Positions 60,501 through 64,000 of a stretch of 64,000 nucleotides of DNA are shown here, piece after piece; position 1 is the first letter of the stretch; each line of letters opens with the position of its first letter. The translations under genes and the position numbers were made by a program. The stretch covers positions 2,536,648 to 2,600,647 of the forward strand of contig CALYLW010000019.1 of the NCBI GenBank assembly GCA_944989445.1, in the 5' to 3' direction. The stretch is from Ampullaceana balthica. Lineage: Eukaryota > Mollusca > Gastropoda > Lymnaeidae. Under the pieces are notes generated by a model. That model was given only the letters and a program-made list of their open reading frames with translations. It did no database searches and was not told where the DNA came from.

Positions 60501-63324
60501 TTACATGGAAACGTGTCATTTTCTTTATTACTACCAAAGTTACATGGAAAACGTGTCATTTTCTTTATTACTACCAAAGTTACATGGAAACGTGTCATTT
60601 TCTTTTTTACTATGTGTACCAAAGTTACATAGAAACGTGACATTTTCTTTATTACTATGTGTACCAAAGTTACATAGAAACGTGTCATTTTCTTTATTAC
60701 TATGTGTACCAAAGTGAAATGGAAACGTGTCATTTTCTTTATTACTATGTGTACCAAAGTTACATGGAAATGTGTCATATTTTCTTGAATGACAAAGATG
60801 GATGCCACTAATCCCTGGAGTTGGCCACCTGAGACCAGGTTAAAAAGAATGGAACCTCAAAGCCTCCACAGCCCTTGTGTTAGAGCAAGCATGATAATGT
60901 TGACACTTGCATTCACTCATCTACATCTTAAACATGCTCTAGGTTAGAGACAGTTAATAAGCAGTTAACTGAGAAAATTCTTGCAATCACTAATCTACAA
61001 CTAGCAGCAGTTAGCCGAGACACAGAGAAACAACGTAATTTATGTGCTCAAAACTTCAATGAGTCCAAAACCTGGATTTTTTGTCTTTTTTAAAATTTAG
61101 TCACGCATCTATAGCAATAAGGCCCTCAGCTCCAAAAAGGCGATACTTAACAAAAATTAAATGTTTAAATAATGACTTAACGATTATTTTATCATGATTT
61201 TCTAATTTTAGGTGTGGGGTGCTATAATCTTCTGTTTAGAAGGAGCGTCTGTAATATAAGACAAGTATTTCATCGTTTAAAAAAATCCAGGTGTTAGACT
61301 CTGAACGTAATGTTGGGAATCTCTAACAACGACATCAACTGGATGTTTACCATATCTGATGTCAAGATCCCTGATCACGTTGCTTCCTTTATGCTCATAG
61401 GCTGGAAAAAAGATTATGTCCATCATGGAGATGGGTTGAACATGATTACAAGGATTTATTTATAAAGAATAGGTAGACTCATGACGACAAAGCCAGTTTG
61501 TAAATAAACCAAGTTTGCCTTTAAAGATTTGCTTTGGAAATGTCTCCAAAGTTGATGTTTTAATGAACCAAAGAGTCTGCTGAGTTTTATTGTGGACAAG
61601 TCTGAGTTGGTAAATAGAGGAATATACTCAGGAGTCATTTACGTTGGGCAGCATCATGCTTGTATTGACGCACAAGCTTTTTGTTTGGGGCCAGTGAAAC
61701 CATTAAAGGACAGTCTAAATTGTAAAATGTACATTGACAAATTTGATCTATGAGGAAATACACCAACACAATCATCAGTTTAAGAAAAGCTTTTTTCAAA
61801 ATCTTAAAGGGTTTTCAAACAATGATGTAAAGAAATGATTTTTAAAAAAAAACATTTCAAAACTATAAGAATGTCTTAACAAGCCATAAATAAATCTCAT
61901 GAAGAGTATTGTGTCATGTTCCCTCTAAGGTTCATTGGTTCCTGTGCAAAGTAAAAAAACTGGTGTGCAAAGTTGCGCAGCATCCATTTTAGTGCACTGT
62001 TTTACCAAATTTGCTGCGCGGTAATTGTAAAGTGCTGCCCAGCATCAGTCAGATATCTGCGCAGCCGCACAGCTTAAAGGGAACATTGGTATGGTGTATG
62101 TGTTAGACAGCTGATGATTAGGTAGGCAGGTCTAAATTTTGAGGATAATTTAATAATGTAATCATATAGAAAAACGTTGTTACTTAATTTTTTAAAACTT
62201 TATTTTGTTTTCTAACAGCAGCTATTTGCTGATGTTAGAAAACAAAATAAAGTTTAAAAAAATTAAGTAACACAAAAAAAAAGTGACTTGATTGCCTTCC
62301 TAGCAAAAAAATTAGAAAATTAGAAGAAAGATATTAAGCCACATTGAAACACAAAGGAAAAGGGCTTAACTTACCACCCAATATCACAGTATGAGCATCA
62401 GTAAAGTCCCCTGTATATTTTATGTTTGAGTCATAGAGTGATGTTGTTTGGGCCGCTACTCTAAGATGGTACTTGGCGTGTGGGGTCAAGGACAGAGTTA
62501 CCTAGAGAAAAGTTAAATAAAAAGTTGCAGGTGAATTTGTTTAAAAGGTAAAACATAGTTCAAAGATGTGTGGTTGGAGTTTTGCCCCTTAAATTAGGAA
62601 ACATTTTTTAAAATTCAGTTATTCAGTTGACACCTTGTAGCCAAAATTCTGTTTCATTTTAACTTATTTCTTGTATTTCCTTGTTATCTTTGTGTAGCCG
62701 TCTGCTAGAGTTGACCTCAGCAGTCTGCTTTAGTGACCGTCACGGTTTACTTTCACTCCAGCCCTCGATGTGACTGGAGTTCACAGAGAGCGACTGACCA
62801 ACTACCCGTGTTTTACTGCACTGGGAGGTCAGTCCTGTGATGAGCAGGGACACACCGGTGGGCCAGTAACATACTGCCCCTGGTCTGTGTGAGAGTTTTA
62901 AGGTAGCGCTTGGAGAGAAGACTGACTTGTTCACTTGTTCATGGCCCATTCTCGTAGTGTATTAAGAATAAAACTGTTTGATATCCTAACCCAGTGAATT
63001 GAACTTTATTGTTTTTAACTAGCTTAGCCACCACTCGGCTACATTTGTTTGTTTGCTGTGTGGAGACTTCAGGCATAACCAATTTGTGTTTTTTGCCATT
63101 AATCAACCTTTTACATACCCCATTGTTCGTCAAGTTCCAAGAGAGAAAACTTACCTCTGTAATCTGACCTGGTACAAACTCTGTAATAGGATTGCCTTTA
63201 TTGTCCCAGCCCTTGACTATGTAAAGGTCCACCCCCTTGTAAATGGTGTGTGGCGGGTCCCAGGAGAGACGGACTTTGTTTGTGTCTATGGTAGTGATGT
63301 TCAGATTTTGTGGTGCACTTGGAG
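36209..63324 (-). CDS. PTPRG-like: Receptor-type protein tyrosine phosphatase, R5 (PTPRG/Ptp99A-like), 3' 18 exons
   Basis: Single-pass membrane phosphatase that removes phosphate from phosphotyrosine on the cytosolic side. Joined exons in the order encoded (high to low coordinate): 63155-63324, 62375-62501, 56635-56743, 55688-55794, 55272-55369, 54705-54801, 54118-54197, 52334-52468, 51412-51537, 49029-49192, 48630-48765, 47090-47257, 46216-46386, 42598-42726, 40620-40760, 39099-39244, 37980-38115, 36209-36511. All phases agree and total 2543 nt (a partial codon plus 847 codons with stop). Domains: FN3, transmembrane helix, catalytic D1 with [10 protein letters not shown], inactive D2, C-terminal tail. 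The D2 wording ([23 protein letters not shown]) resembles the R5 group rather than LAR; this is from family knowledge, not a search. The gene is 5'-incomplete: exons for the N-terminal ectodomain lie past the window. Introns carry splice-site minisatellites, a hAT and a pogo-like element. Very likely a functional gene. Confidence 0.93.
36970..37945. repeat. 57-bp x ~17 minisatellite
   Basis: Unit contains tgtaggagttgttctataat and tttacaatgtagattttgtt. It fills most of the last intron of the phosphatase gene, ending about 35 nt from the GC donor of exon 37980. 57 bp is a multiple of three and one plus-strand frame stays open for 344 codons, but that frame has no sign of being a gene. Confidence 0.93.
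37980..38115 (-). CDS. PTPR exon: D2 degenerate P-loop to Q-loop region
   Basis: Acceptor attgcag|GTATGG, phase 2 in; donor ACAAAG|gcaagt, a GC-AG type donor, phase 0 out. With the preceding exon it encodes [16 protein letters not shown], then a segment ending [12 protein letters not shown]. Glu stands where the catalytic Arg of HCxxxxxR would be. The join to EDYLFLHQ in the last exon is seamless, which supports the GC donor. Confidence 0.92.
38116..38716 (-). repeat. 30-bp x ~20 minisatellite abutting and resembling an acceptor
   Basis: Units read acatggctacagtgacaact then gtcaatacag on the plus strand. On the minus strand the true acceptor is tgtctgtattgcag|GTATGG, and every unit contains the near copy tgtctgtattgacag. 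The array starts at the acceptor and runs into the donor-rooted array at ~38711, with which it shares ggctac. Confidence 0.92.
38711..39098 (-). repeat. ~38-40-bp x ~10 minisatellite containing copies of the D2 exon donor
   Basis: Units contain ATGGACAG|gtagtgagcc on the minus strand, the same as the end of exon 39099 and the start of its intron, followed by a variable run of G (C on plus). About ten decoy donors follow the real one. The length of the C-run makes the period vary. Confidence 0.93.
39099..39244 (-). CDS. PTPR exon: D2 degenerate WPD region and start of P-loop
   Basis: Acceptor tccacag|TACGAC, donor ATGGACAG|gtagtg, phase 0 in and phase 2 out. Encodes [20 protein letters not shown] and ends GPVIVMD. 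WPH replaces WPD and MD replaces the catalytic HC, so D2 cannot catalyse by the usual chemistry. The donor is repeated in the adjoining 38-40-bp array. Confidence 0.95.
39790..40619 (-). repeat. 33-bp x 25 minisatellite: in-frame donor ladder
   Basis: From 39790 to the real donor at 40615-40620 the core tttacctgta recurs at exactly 33-bp spacing (825 bp = 25 x 33, no indel). Each unit on the minus strand is gtaaataca followed by the last 24 exon bases and the donor. Read through, each adds [11 protein letters not shown]. Substitutions alter the GGACTCC part (Ser, Tyr or Ala variants) but spare the donor in nearly all copies. Confidence 0.96.
40620..40760 (-). CDS. PTPR exon: D2 (EFWP, FILDSIQ)
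   Basis: Acceptor caacag|GAGTAC, donor ATACAG|gtaaat, phase 0 both ends, 47 codons. Encodes [11 protein letters not shown] and ends [11 protein letters not shown]. The last 24 nt plus 9 intronic nt form the 33-bp unit of the array that follows, so 25 more identical in-frame donors lie downstream. Confidence 0.94.
40780..41025. repeat. ~40-bp x 6 minisatellite
   Basis: Units contain tatcaaaacaaatactgtga and catttgaccccaacc. It lies 20 nt upstream (minus strand) of the acceptor of exon 40760 and does not copy that acceptor. Confidence 0.85.
41193..42318. mobile_element. pogo/Tigger-like DNA transposon or MITE (TSD TA)
   Basis: Terminal inverted repeats CAGTCGAACCCACTTACCTC (left) and the reverse complement of TTAACCGGGTTCGACTG (right), flanked by TA at 41191-41192 and 42319-42320. 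No transposase ORF. The inner part 41391-41720 is homologous to the interior of the piggyBac-type MITE at 34012. It sits in the PTPR intron between exons 42598 and 40760. Confidence 0.88.
42598..42726 (-). CDS. PTPR exon: D2 core ([15 protein letters not shown])
   Basis: Acceptor cgacag|GGTTAC, donor GATGTG|gtaagt, phase 0 both ends, 43 codons. Encodes [20 protein letters not shown] and [23 protein letters not shown] in place of TQGP fits the R5-type second domain. Confidence 0.95.
42884..43275. mobile_element. GGGGCCGTCC MITE, copy 3 (right end missing)
   Basis: Starts ggggccgtccataaatgacg and matches the copy at 9509 in reverse orientation as far as gcgtgacactccccct, where the other terminal repeat should follow but is absent. 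Nested in the hAT at 42817. Confidence 0.85.
44150..44710. other. GC-rich unidentified block inside the intronic hAT
   Basis: Clearly more GC-rich than its surroundings, e.g. cgccatcgagcggtgccggt and gtttggggggtgcctcagct. No ORF convinces; it looks like a fragment of another repeat, perhaps a retroelement 3' part, but I do not recognise it. Confidence 0.4.
45240..45320. mobile_element. Solo pogo/Tigger-like terminal sequence
   Basis: The stretch ending gtcgtaaccggaggactacc then tgta reads in reverse complement as a start beginning CAGGTAGTCCTCCGGTTACG, resembling pogo/Tigger termini from family knowledge. I did not find the partner terminus. Confidence 0.35.
45931..46065. repeat. 48-bp x 2.7 tandem repeat
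   Basis: Unit begins gaatatcgaaatactaaaag and includes aacaatgtcatagat. It lies in the intron just outside the hAT at 42817-45873. Confidence 0.85.
46216..46386 (-). CDS. PTPR exon: D2 N-terminal part (KNRI, DYINASY)
   Basis: Acceptor ccccccag|CTCATC, donor CTACAG|gtctgt, phase 0 both ends, 57 codons. Encodes [29 protein letters not shown] and [15 protein letters not shown] replaces KNRY of active domains. Confidence 0.95.
46862..47030. repeat. 19-bp GGTGGTAGAAGGGGAGGTA minisatellite
   Basis: About nine units, purine-rich on the plus strand, inside the intron between exons 47090 and 46386. It lies 60 nt from the donor and does not include it. Confidence 0.9.
47090..47257 (-). CDS. PTPR exon: end of D1 and D1-D2 linker
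   Basis: Acceptor gttctag|GACCAG, donor TATATG|gtcagt, phase 0 both ends, 56 codons. Encodes [32 protein letters not shown] and a Ser/Pro-rich linker ending MLDKQYM. An alternative donor CTTCAA|gtagac would also keep phase, but the longer form aligns with the LEKQ region of R5 linkers without a gap. The acceptor is repeated in a 38-bp minisatellite upstream. Confidence 0.85.
47249..47510 (-). repeat. 38-bp x 7 minisatellite containing copies of an acceptor
   Basis: Each unit on the minus strand contains TTGTGTGTTCTAG|GACCAGTAC, i.e. the polypyrimidine-poor acceptor and first nine exon bases (codons for DQY) of the exon at 47257. Starts of the core at 47249 (real), 47287, 47325, 47363, 47401, 47439 and 47477 give an exact 38-bp period. 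Six decoy acceptors lie upstream of the real one. Confidence 0.93.
47850..48626 (-). repeat. 31-bp x ~25 minisatellite starting 4-5 nt past a donor
   Basis: Units read cacttattgagtacaaagta on the plus strand, with a CG/CT variant position (cacgtatt or cacttatt). The array begins within the donor consensus of exon 48630 (gtaatcaatcttc at the donor against gtgtcaatcttc in the units), so the unit resembles the donor flank but lacks the GTAA. 31 bp is not a multiple of three. Confidence 0.93.
48630..48765 (-). CDS. PTPR exon: D1 P-loop (SAGVGRTG) and Q-loop
   Basis: Acceptor ccccag|CGCTGG, donor ACAGAG|gtaatc, phase 2 in and phase 0 out. With the previous exon it makes [18 protein letters not shown], so catalytic Cys and Arg are both present, and ends [12 protein letters not shown]1 should be an active phosphatase. 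A 31-bp minisatellite begins 4-5 nt past the donor. Confidence 0.96.
49029..49192 (-). CDS. PTPR exon: D1 WPD loop, start of active site
   Basis: Acceptor acccag|CGTCAT, donor CACTGCAG|gtgggt, phase 0 in and phase 2 out. Encodes [20 protein letters not shown] (WPD loop with the general acid Asp) and ends PIIVHC, so the catalytic Cys codon is the last full codon; the next Ser codon is split by the intron. Confidence 0.96.
49193..51411 (-). other. PTPR intron, unique AT-rich sequence
   Basis: Apart from the hairpin at 49306-49425 and a short three-copy tatgtcatgagaccagttta repeat near 50255-50310, I see nothing in it. Confidence 0.6.
49306..49425. repeat. Intronic long hairpin, ~53-bp arms
   Basis: The left arm (ggtatgtataggcctgacag then gacgtcacagaa) is followed after TGTTG by its near-perfect reverse complement, with outer arms rich in A/T (atatgttattt). 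A fold-back MITE or RNA hairpin in the intron between exons 51412 and 49192. Confidence 0.88.
51412..51537 (-). CDS. PTPR exon: D1 (KCDQYWP)
   Basis: Acceptor ccag|AGAAAG, donor TTGAAG|gtaaaa, phase 0 both ends, 42 codons. Encodes [17 protein letters not shown]... and [12 protein letters not shown], the KC.QYWP motif and following strands of D1. Confidence 0.95.
51830..52333 (-). repeat. 43-bp minisatellite containing copies of the D1 exon donor
   Basis: About 11 units of about 41-43 bp directly follow the donor at 52334. On the minus strand most units contain GGGACGG|gtaaga, nearly the end of the exon (GGACGG|gtaaga), followed by ATATAACAT and ATCCCTAG. Two units have point changes at the splice core (near 52124 and 52291, the latter losing the GT). 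Confidence 0.9.
52334..52468 (-). CDS. PTPR exon: D1 core ([15 protein letters not shown])
   Basis: Acceptor atttccag|GGTTAT, donor GGACGG|gtaaga, phase 0 both ends, 45 codons. Encodes [18 protein letters not shown], then [20 protein letters not shown] and EKGR, all D1 motifs. The donor lies at the head of a 43-bp minisatellite whose units repeat it. Confidence 0.95.
52615..54042. repeat. 44-bp x ~32 minisatellite
   Basis: Highly homogeneous units containing gagtttaagactgaattagt and aatatatgaaagtgtaaatg, with a C/T variant (gaccag or gactag) that comes in runs, suggesting recent local spreading. It fills most of the intron between exons 54118 and 52468. Confidence 0.95.
54118..54197 (-). CDS. 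PTPR exon: D1 (DYINANY)
   Basis: Acceptor tcctcag|ATGACC, donor GTCGAT|gtgagt, phase 1 in and phase 0 out. Encodes (Y)[14 protein letters not shown]...[10 protein letters not shown], conserved in D1 of classical PTPs. Confidence 0.93.
54341..54469. repeat. Intronic long hairpin, ~48-bp arms with 31-nt loop
   Basis: The left arm atcacagatccatttctgaa and following bases is matched in reverse complement by the right arm ending acctgtgat, with a few mismatches. The loop is cccgctgggcctcagcctca and more. Between exons 54705 and 54197. Confidence 0.85.
54705..54801 (-). CDS. PTPR exon: D1 pTyr-loop (KNRY)
   Basis: Acceptor attgacag|GAAATC, donor GGCCT|gtgagt, phase 0 in and phase 1 out. Encodes EINRTSYS..., then [16 protein letters not shown] is the phosphotyrosine-recognition loop of classical PTP domains. 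Confidence 0.93.
54845..55100. repeat. ~84-bp x 3 tandem repeat
   Basis: Unit starts ttttagttgccaaaaggtat and includes acatcaaatcacaacttcaa. It lies in the intron between exons 55272 and 54801. Confidence 0.88.
55272..55369 (-). CDS. PTPR exon: D1 N-terminal helix region
   Basis: Acceptor tttacag|AAGG, donor GAATTTGAT|gtaagc, phase 1 in and phase 0 out. Encodes [18 protein letters not shown] then [10 protein letters not shown], matching the start of receptor PTP D1 domains (IPV..F..HV..LH....F..EF). Confidence 0.9.
55688..55794 (-). CDS. PTPR exon: cytosolic juxtamembrane region
   Basis: Acceptor tatcag|A, donor CAGTG|gttggt, phase 2 in and phase 1 out. Encodes [19 protein letters not shown]... 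and VIHVDDSS. It follows the transmembrane helix with a basic, aromatic stop-transfer stretch. The donor is weak (gttggt) but is the only one whose phase fits the next exon. Confidence 0.83.
56317..56676 (-). repeat. 72-bp x 5 minisatellite over the transmembrane-exon donor
   Basis: Exactly 360 bp of 72-bp units. On the minus strand each unit holds the 3' part of the transmembrane exon (encoding [13 protein letters not shown]), the donor ACAG|gtataa and 34 nt of intron. 72 is a multiple of three and no unit contains a stop, so the exon frame runs through all copies as [20 protein letters not shown] repeats. Confidence 0.95.
56635..56743 (-). CDS. PTPR exon: juxtamembrane linker and transmembrane helix
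   Basis: Acceptor tttcag, donor GGTTACAG|gtataa, phase 1 in and phase 2 out. Encodes [11 protein letters not shown] then the hydrophobic helix [20 protein letters not shown] and FIGY. The last ~38 nt plus the following 34 nt of intron form a 72-bp unit present five times, so four more copies of the same donor follow downstream. Confidence 0.92.
56744..58584 (-). other. PTPR large intron, AT-rich part
   Basis: No exon recognised between the transmembrane exon and the first intronic minisatellite. A loosely repeated ~130-bp segment (ttgaggataaatcttttcat type) lies at 57180-57370. Confidence 0.55.
58585..58855. repeat. 54-bp x 5 minisatellite
   Basis: Unit contains gttaacaatacaacttatat and cagtttacagtggttagctt, with alternating tatatccc/tatgtccc variants, in the large intron upstream of the transmembrane exon. 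Confidence 0.9.
58898..59262. repeat. ~22-bp minisatellite (gaggtaatctaccaccagta)
   Basis: About 16 variable copies of gaggtaatctaccaccagta, also intronic. Confidence 0.88.
59263..61350 (-). other. PTPR large intron, second part
   Basis: Contains the 60484-60775 minisatellite. A 79-codon minus-strand frame at 59225-59464 ([16 protein letters not shown]) may be a transposon relic, but I cannot name it. No exon seen. Confidence 0.5.
60484..60775. repeat. ~36-47-bp minisatellite
   Basis: Units contain accaaagttacatggaaacg and tgtcattttctttattacta; later units carry an extra tgtgt. Intronic. Confidence 0.88.
61351..61401 (-). CDS. Candidate 51-nt cassette exon, juxtamembrane ectodomain
   Basis: Flanked by a good acceptor (ttttttccag) and donor (ATATG|gtaaac). 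It is phase 1 at both ends and 51 nt long, so inclusion adds 17 residues ([16 protein letters not shown] plus a split codon) between FN3 and the transmembrane exon without changing frame. If the donor is ignored, the frame runs on for 23 codons to a stop, which could give a secreted form, but no AATAAA follows closely. Not seen in any family member I can recall; it is a splicing inference. Confidence 0.5.
61915..62089. mobile_element. hAT-type MITE (CAATGTTCCC family), copy 2
   Basis: Same family as the copy at 1451-1626: ends catgttccctctaag and ttaaagggaacattg, interior with gatatctgcgcagccgc. Flanks tattgtgt and tatggtgt agree at 7 of 8 positions, as expected for an old 8-bp target duplication. 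Inside a phosphatase intron. Confidence 0.8.
62177..62273. repeat. Intronic long hairpin, ~42-bp arms
   Basis: tttattttgttttctaacag is repeated inverted as ctgatgttagaaaacaaaat around a loop of cagctattt. Very AT-rich; about 100 nt from exon 62375. Confidence 0.85.
62375..62501 (-). CDS. PTPR exon: FN3 domain, C-terminal half
   Basis: Acceptor ctctag|GTAACT, donor GGGTG|gtaagt, phase 0 in and phase 1 out. Encodes [15 protein letters not shown]..., the FN3 strand F motif (L.P...Y.LRVAA). Its final G joins in frame to AC of the transmembrane exon at 56743, or to the 51-nt cassette exon at 61351-61401. Confidence 0.9.
62502..63154 (-). other. PTPR intron between the two FN3 exons
   Basis: The block 62740-62960 is richer in GC than the rest (ggaggtcagtcctgtgatga) and could be an inserted SINE-like repeat; unproven. 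Confidence 0.45.
63155..63324 (-). CDS. PTPR exon: FN3 domain, N-terminal half
   Basis: Starts after acceptor ACAG (phase 1: one base of the first codon is in the upstream exon) and ends ACAGAG|gtaagt in phase 0. Encodes [10 protein letters not shown]...VRLSWDPP...[10 protein letters not shown], a typical fibronectin type III start with the conserved Trp of strand B. The domain is extracellular and would help ligand or cis interactions. Confidence 0.9.
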
Positions 63325-63649
63325 CTGTCCATGTAACATGAAAAAAAAATATCAATGATATATTTAGAAACAGTTTTCAATAGGTAACTCACAACTTTTC
63401 TATTATTATCTTTTTACATTCTTCTTATAAACTTGAGGTGAATGCATCCCAACTGATATTTACAAACTATTATTTATTGACAATTTTCCTCCCAGATCAA
63501 GGAGCTGAAATTTGATACATAGATTTATATCATGGCATTTAAATTTGGAGGATTGTTGAGCAGACAATTCAGATATATAGGCATGTGACATTTTGACATT
63601 TTACTTGCTAAAAGCATTTAGTTGGGGAAGTTAAGCCGTAAAAACAATG

Positions 63650-63946
63650 TTTTAAGTGATTGAACATTAAATGTTGTTGTTATAAGTGATTGAACATTAA
63701 ATGTTGTTGTTATAAGTGGTTGAGCATTGAATGTTGTTGTTATAAGTGGTTGAGCACTGAATGTTGTTGTTATAAGTGGTTGAGCACTGAATGTTGTTGT
63801 TATAAGTGGTTGAGCACTGAATGTTGTTGTTATAAGTGGTTGAGCACTGAATGTTGTTGTTATAAGTGGTTGAGCACTGAATGTTGTTGTTATAAGTGGT
63901 TGAGCACTGAATGTTGTTGTTATAAGTGGTTGAGCATTGAATGTTG
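63650..63946. repeat. 30-bp x ~10 minisatellite
   Basis: Unit gttgttgttataagtggttg then agcactgaat. It lies upstream of the first FN3 exon in the window, so it is probably intronic. Confidence 0.92.
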
Positions 63947-64000
63947 TCTTCTTCAACTAATGATTGATAAAATGACAACATCCCAAAAATTATTTTTATT

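Overview
This is an AT-rich metazoan genomic window, most likely from an invertebrate and plausibly a mollusc (gastropod). That reading rests on an intron-rich conserved animal gene, many hAT-type transposons and MITEs, LINE fragments whose C-terminal region looks like those common in molluscs, and an unusually high density of minisatellites. The species cannot be settled from the sequence alone.

Right part (36.2-63.3 kb, minus strand): the 3' two-thirds of a receptor-type protein tyrosine phosphatase gene of the R5 group (PTPRG/PTPRZ/Drosophila Ptp99A-like). I placed 18 coding exons with splice phases that agree throughout: 2543 nt, i.e. two bases of a split codon plus 847 codons including the stop. 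They encode, in order, an FN3 domain, a juxtamembrane linker, one transmembrane helix, an intact catalytic D1 domain (signature [10 protein letters not shown]), a degenerate D2 domain (MDRYGS in place of the active-site motif, WPH in place of WPD), and a His/Asn-rich tail. A symmetric 51-nt cassette exon is likely just before the transmembrane exon. The N-terminal exons lie beyond 64 kb.

The most striking signal is in this gene. At least six minisatellites have repeat units that contain a copy of the adjoining splice site (five donor or acceptor copies plus one acceptor-like copy), and a seventh begins 4-5 nt inside an intron. Two of them (33 bp x 25 and 72 bp x 5) are multiples of three with no stop, giving ladders of in-frame alternative donors. 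One 983-bp intron consists almost wholly of two such arrays, each rooted at its own end.

Left part (0-28 kb): an intronless-looking ORF for a putative tail-anchored protein of unknown function (3708-4631), a 3.2-kb satellite (6.0-9.2 kb), many minisatellites, and nested transposons. A LINE tail was split by a young gag-only LTR retrotransposon (15.1-19.2 kb, TSD GGATG) and then by a 6-kb hAT element (19.3-25.3 kb, TSD CACTAGAG). That hAT itself holds a hAT MITE, a fold-back cluster and a LINE with the inverted structure expected from twin priming. A second nest (124-2245) is three hAT-type elements deep, each with its own 8-bp target duplication.

Middle part (27.8-36.2 kb): AT-rich, without convincing genes. 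It holds minisatellites, a piggyBac-type MITE, a GGGGCCGTCC MITE, and probably the phosphatase 3' UTR.
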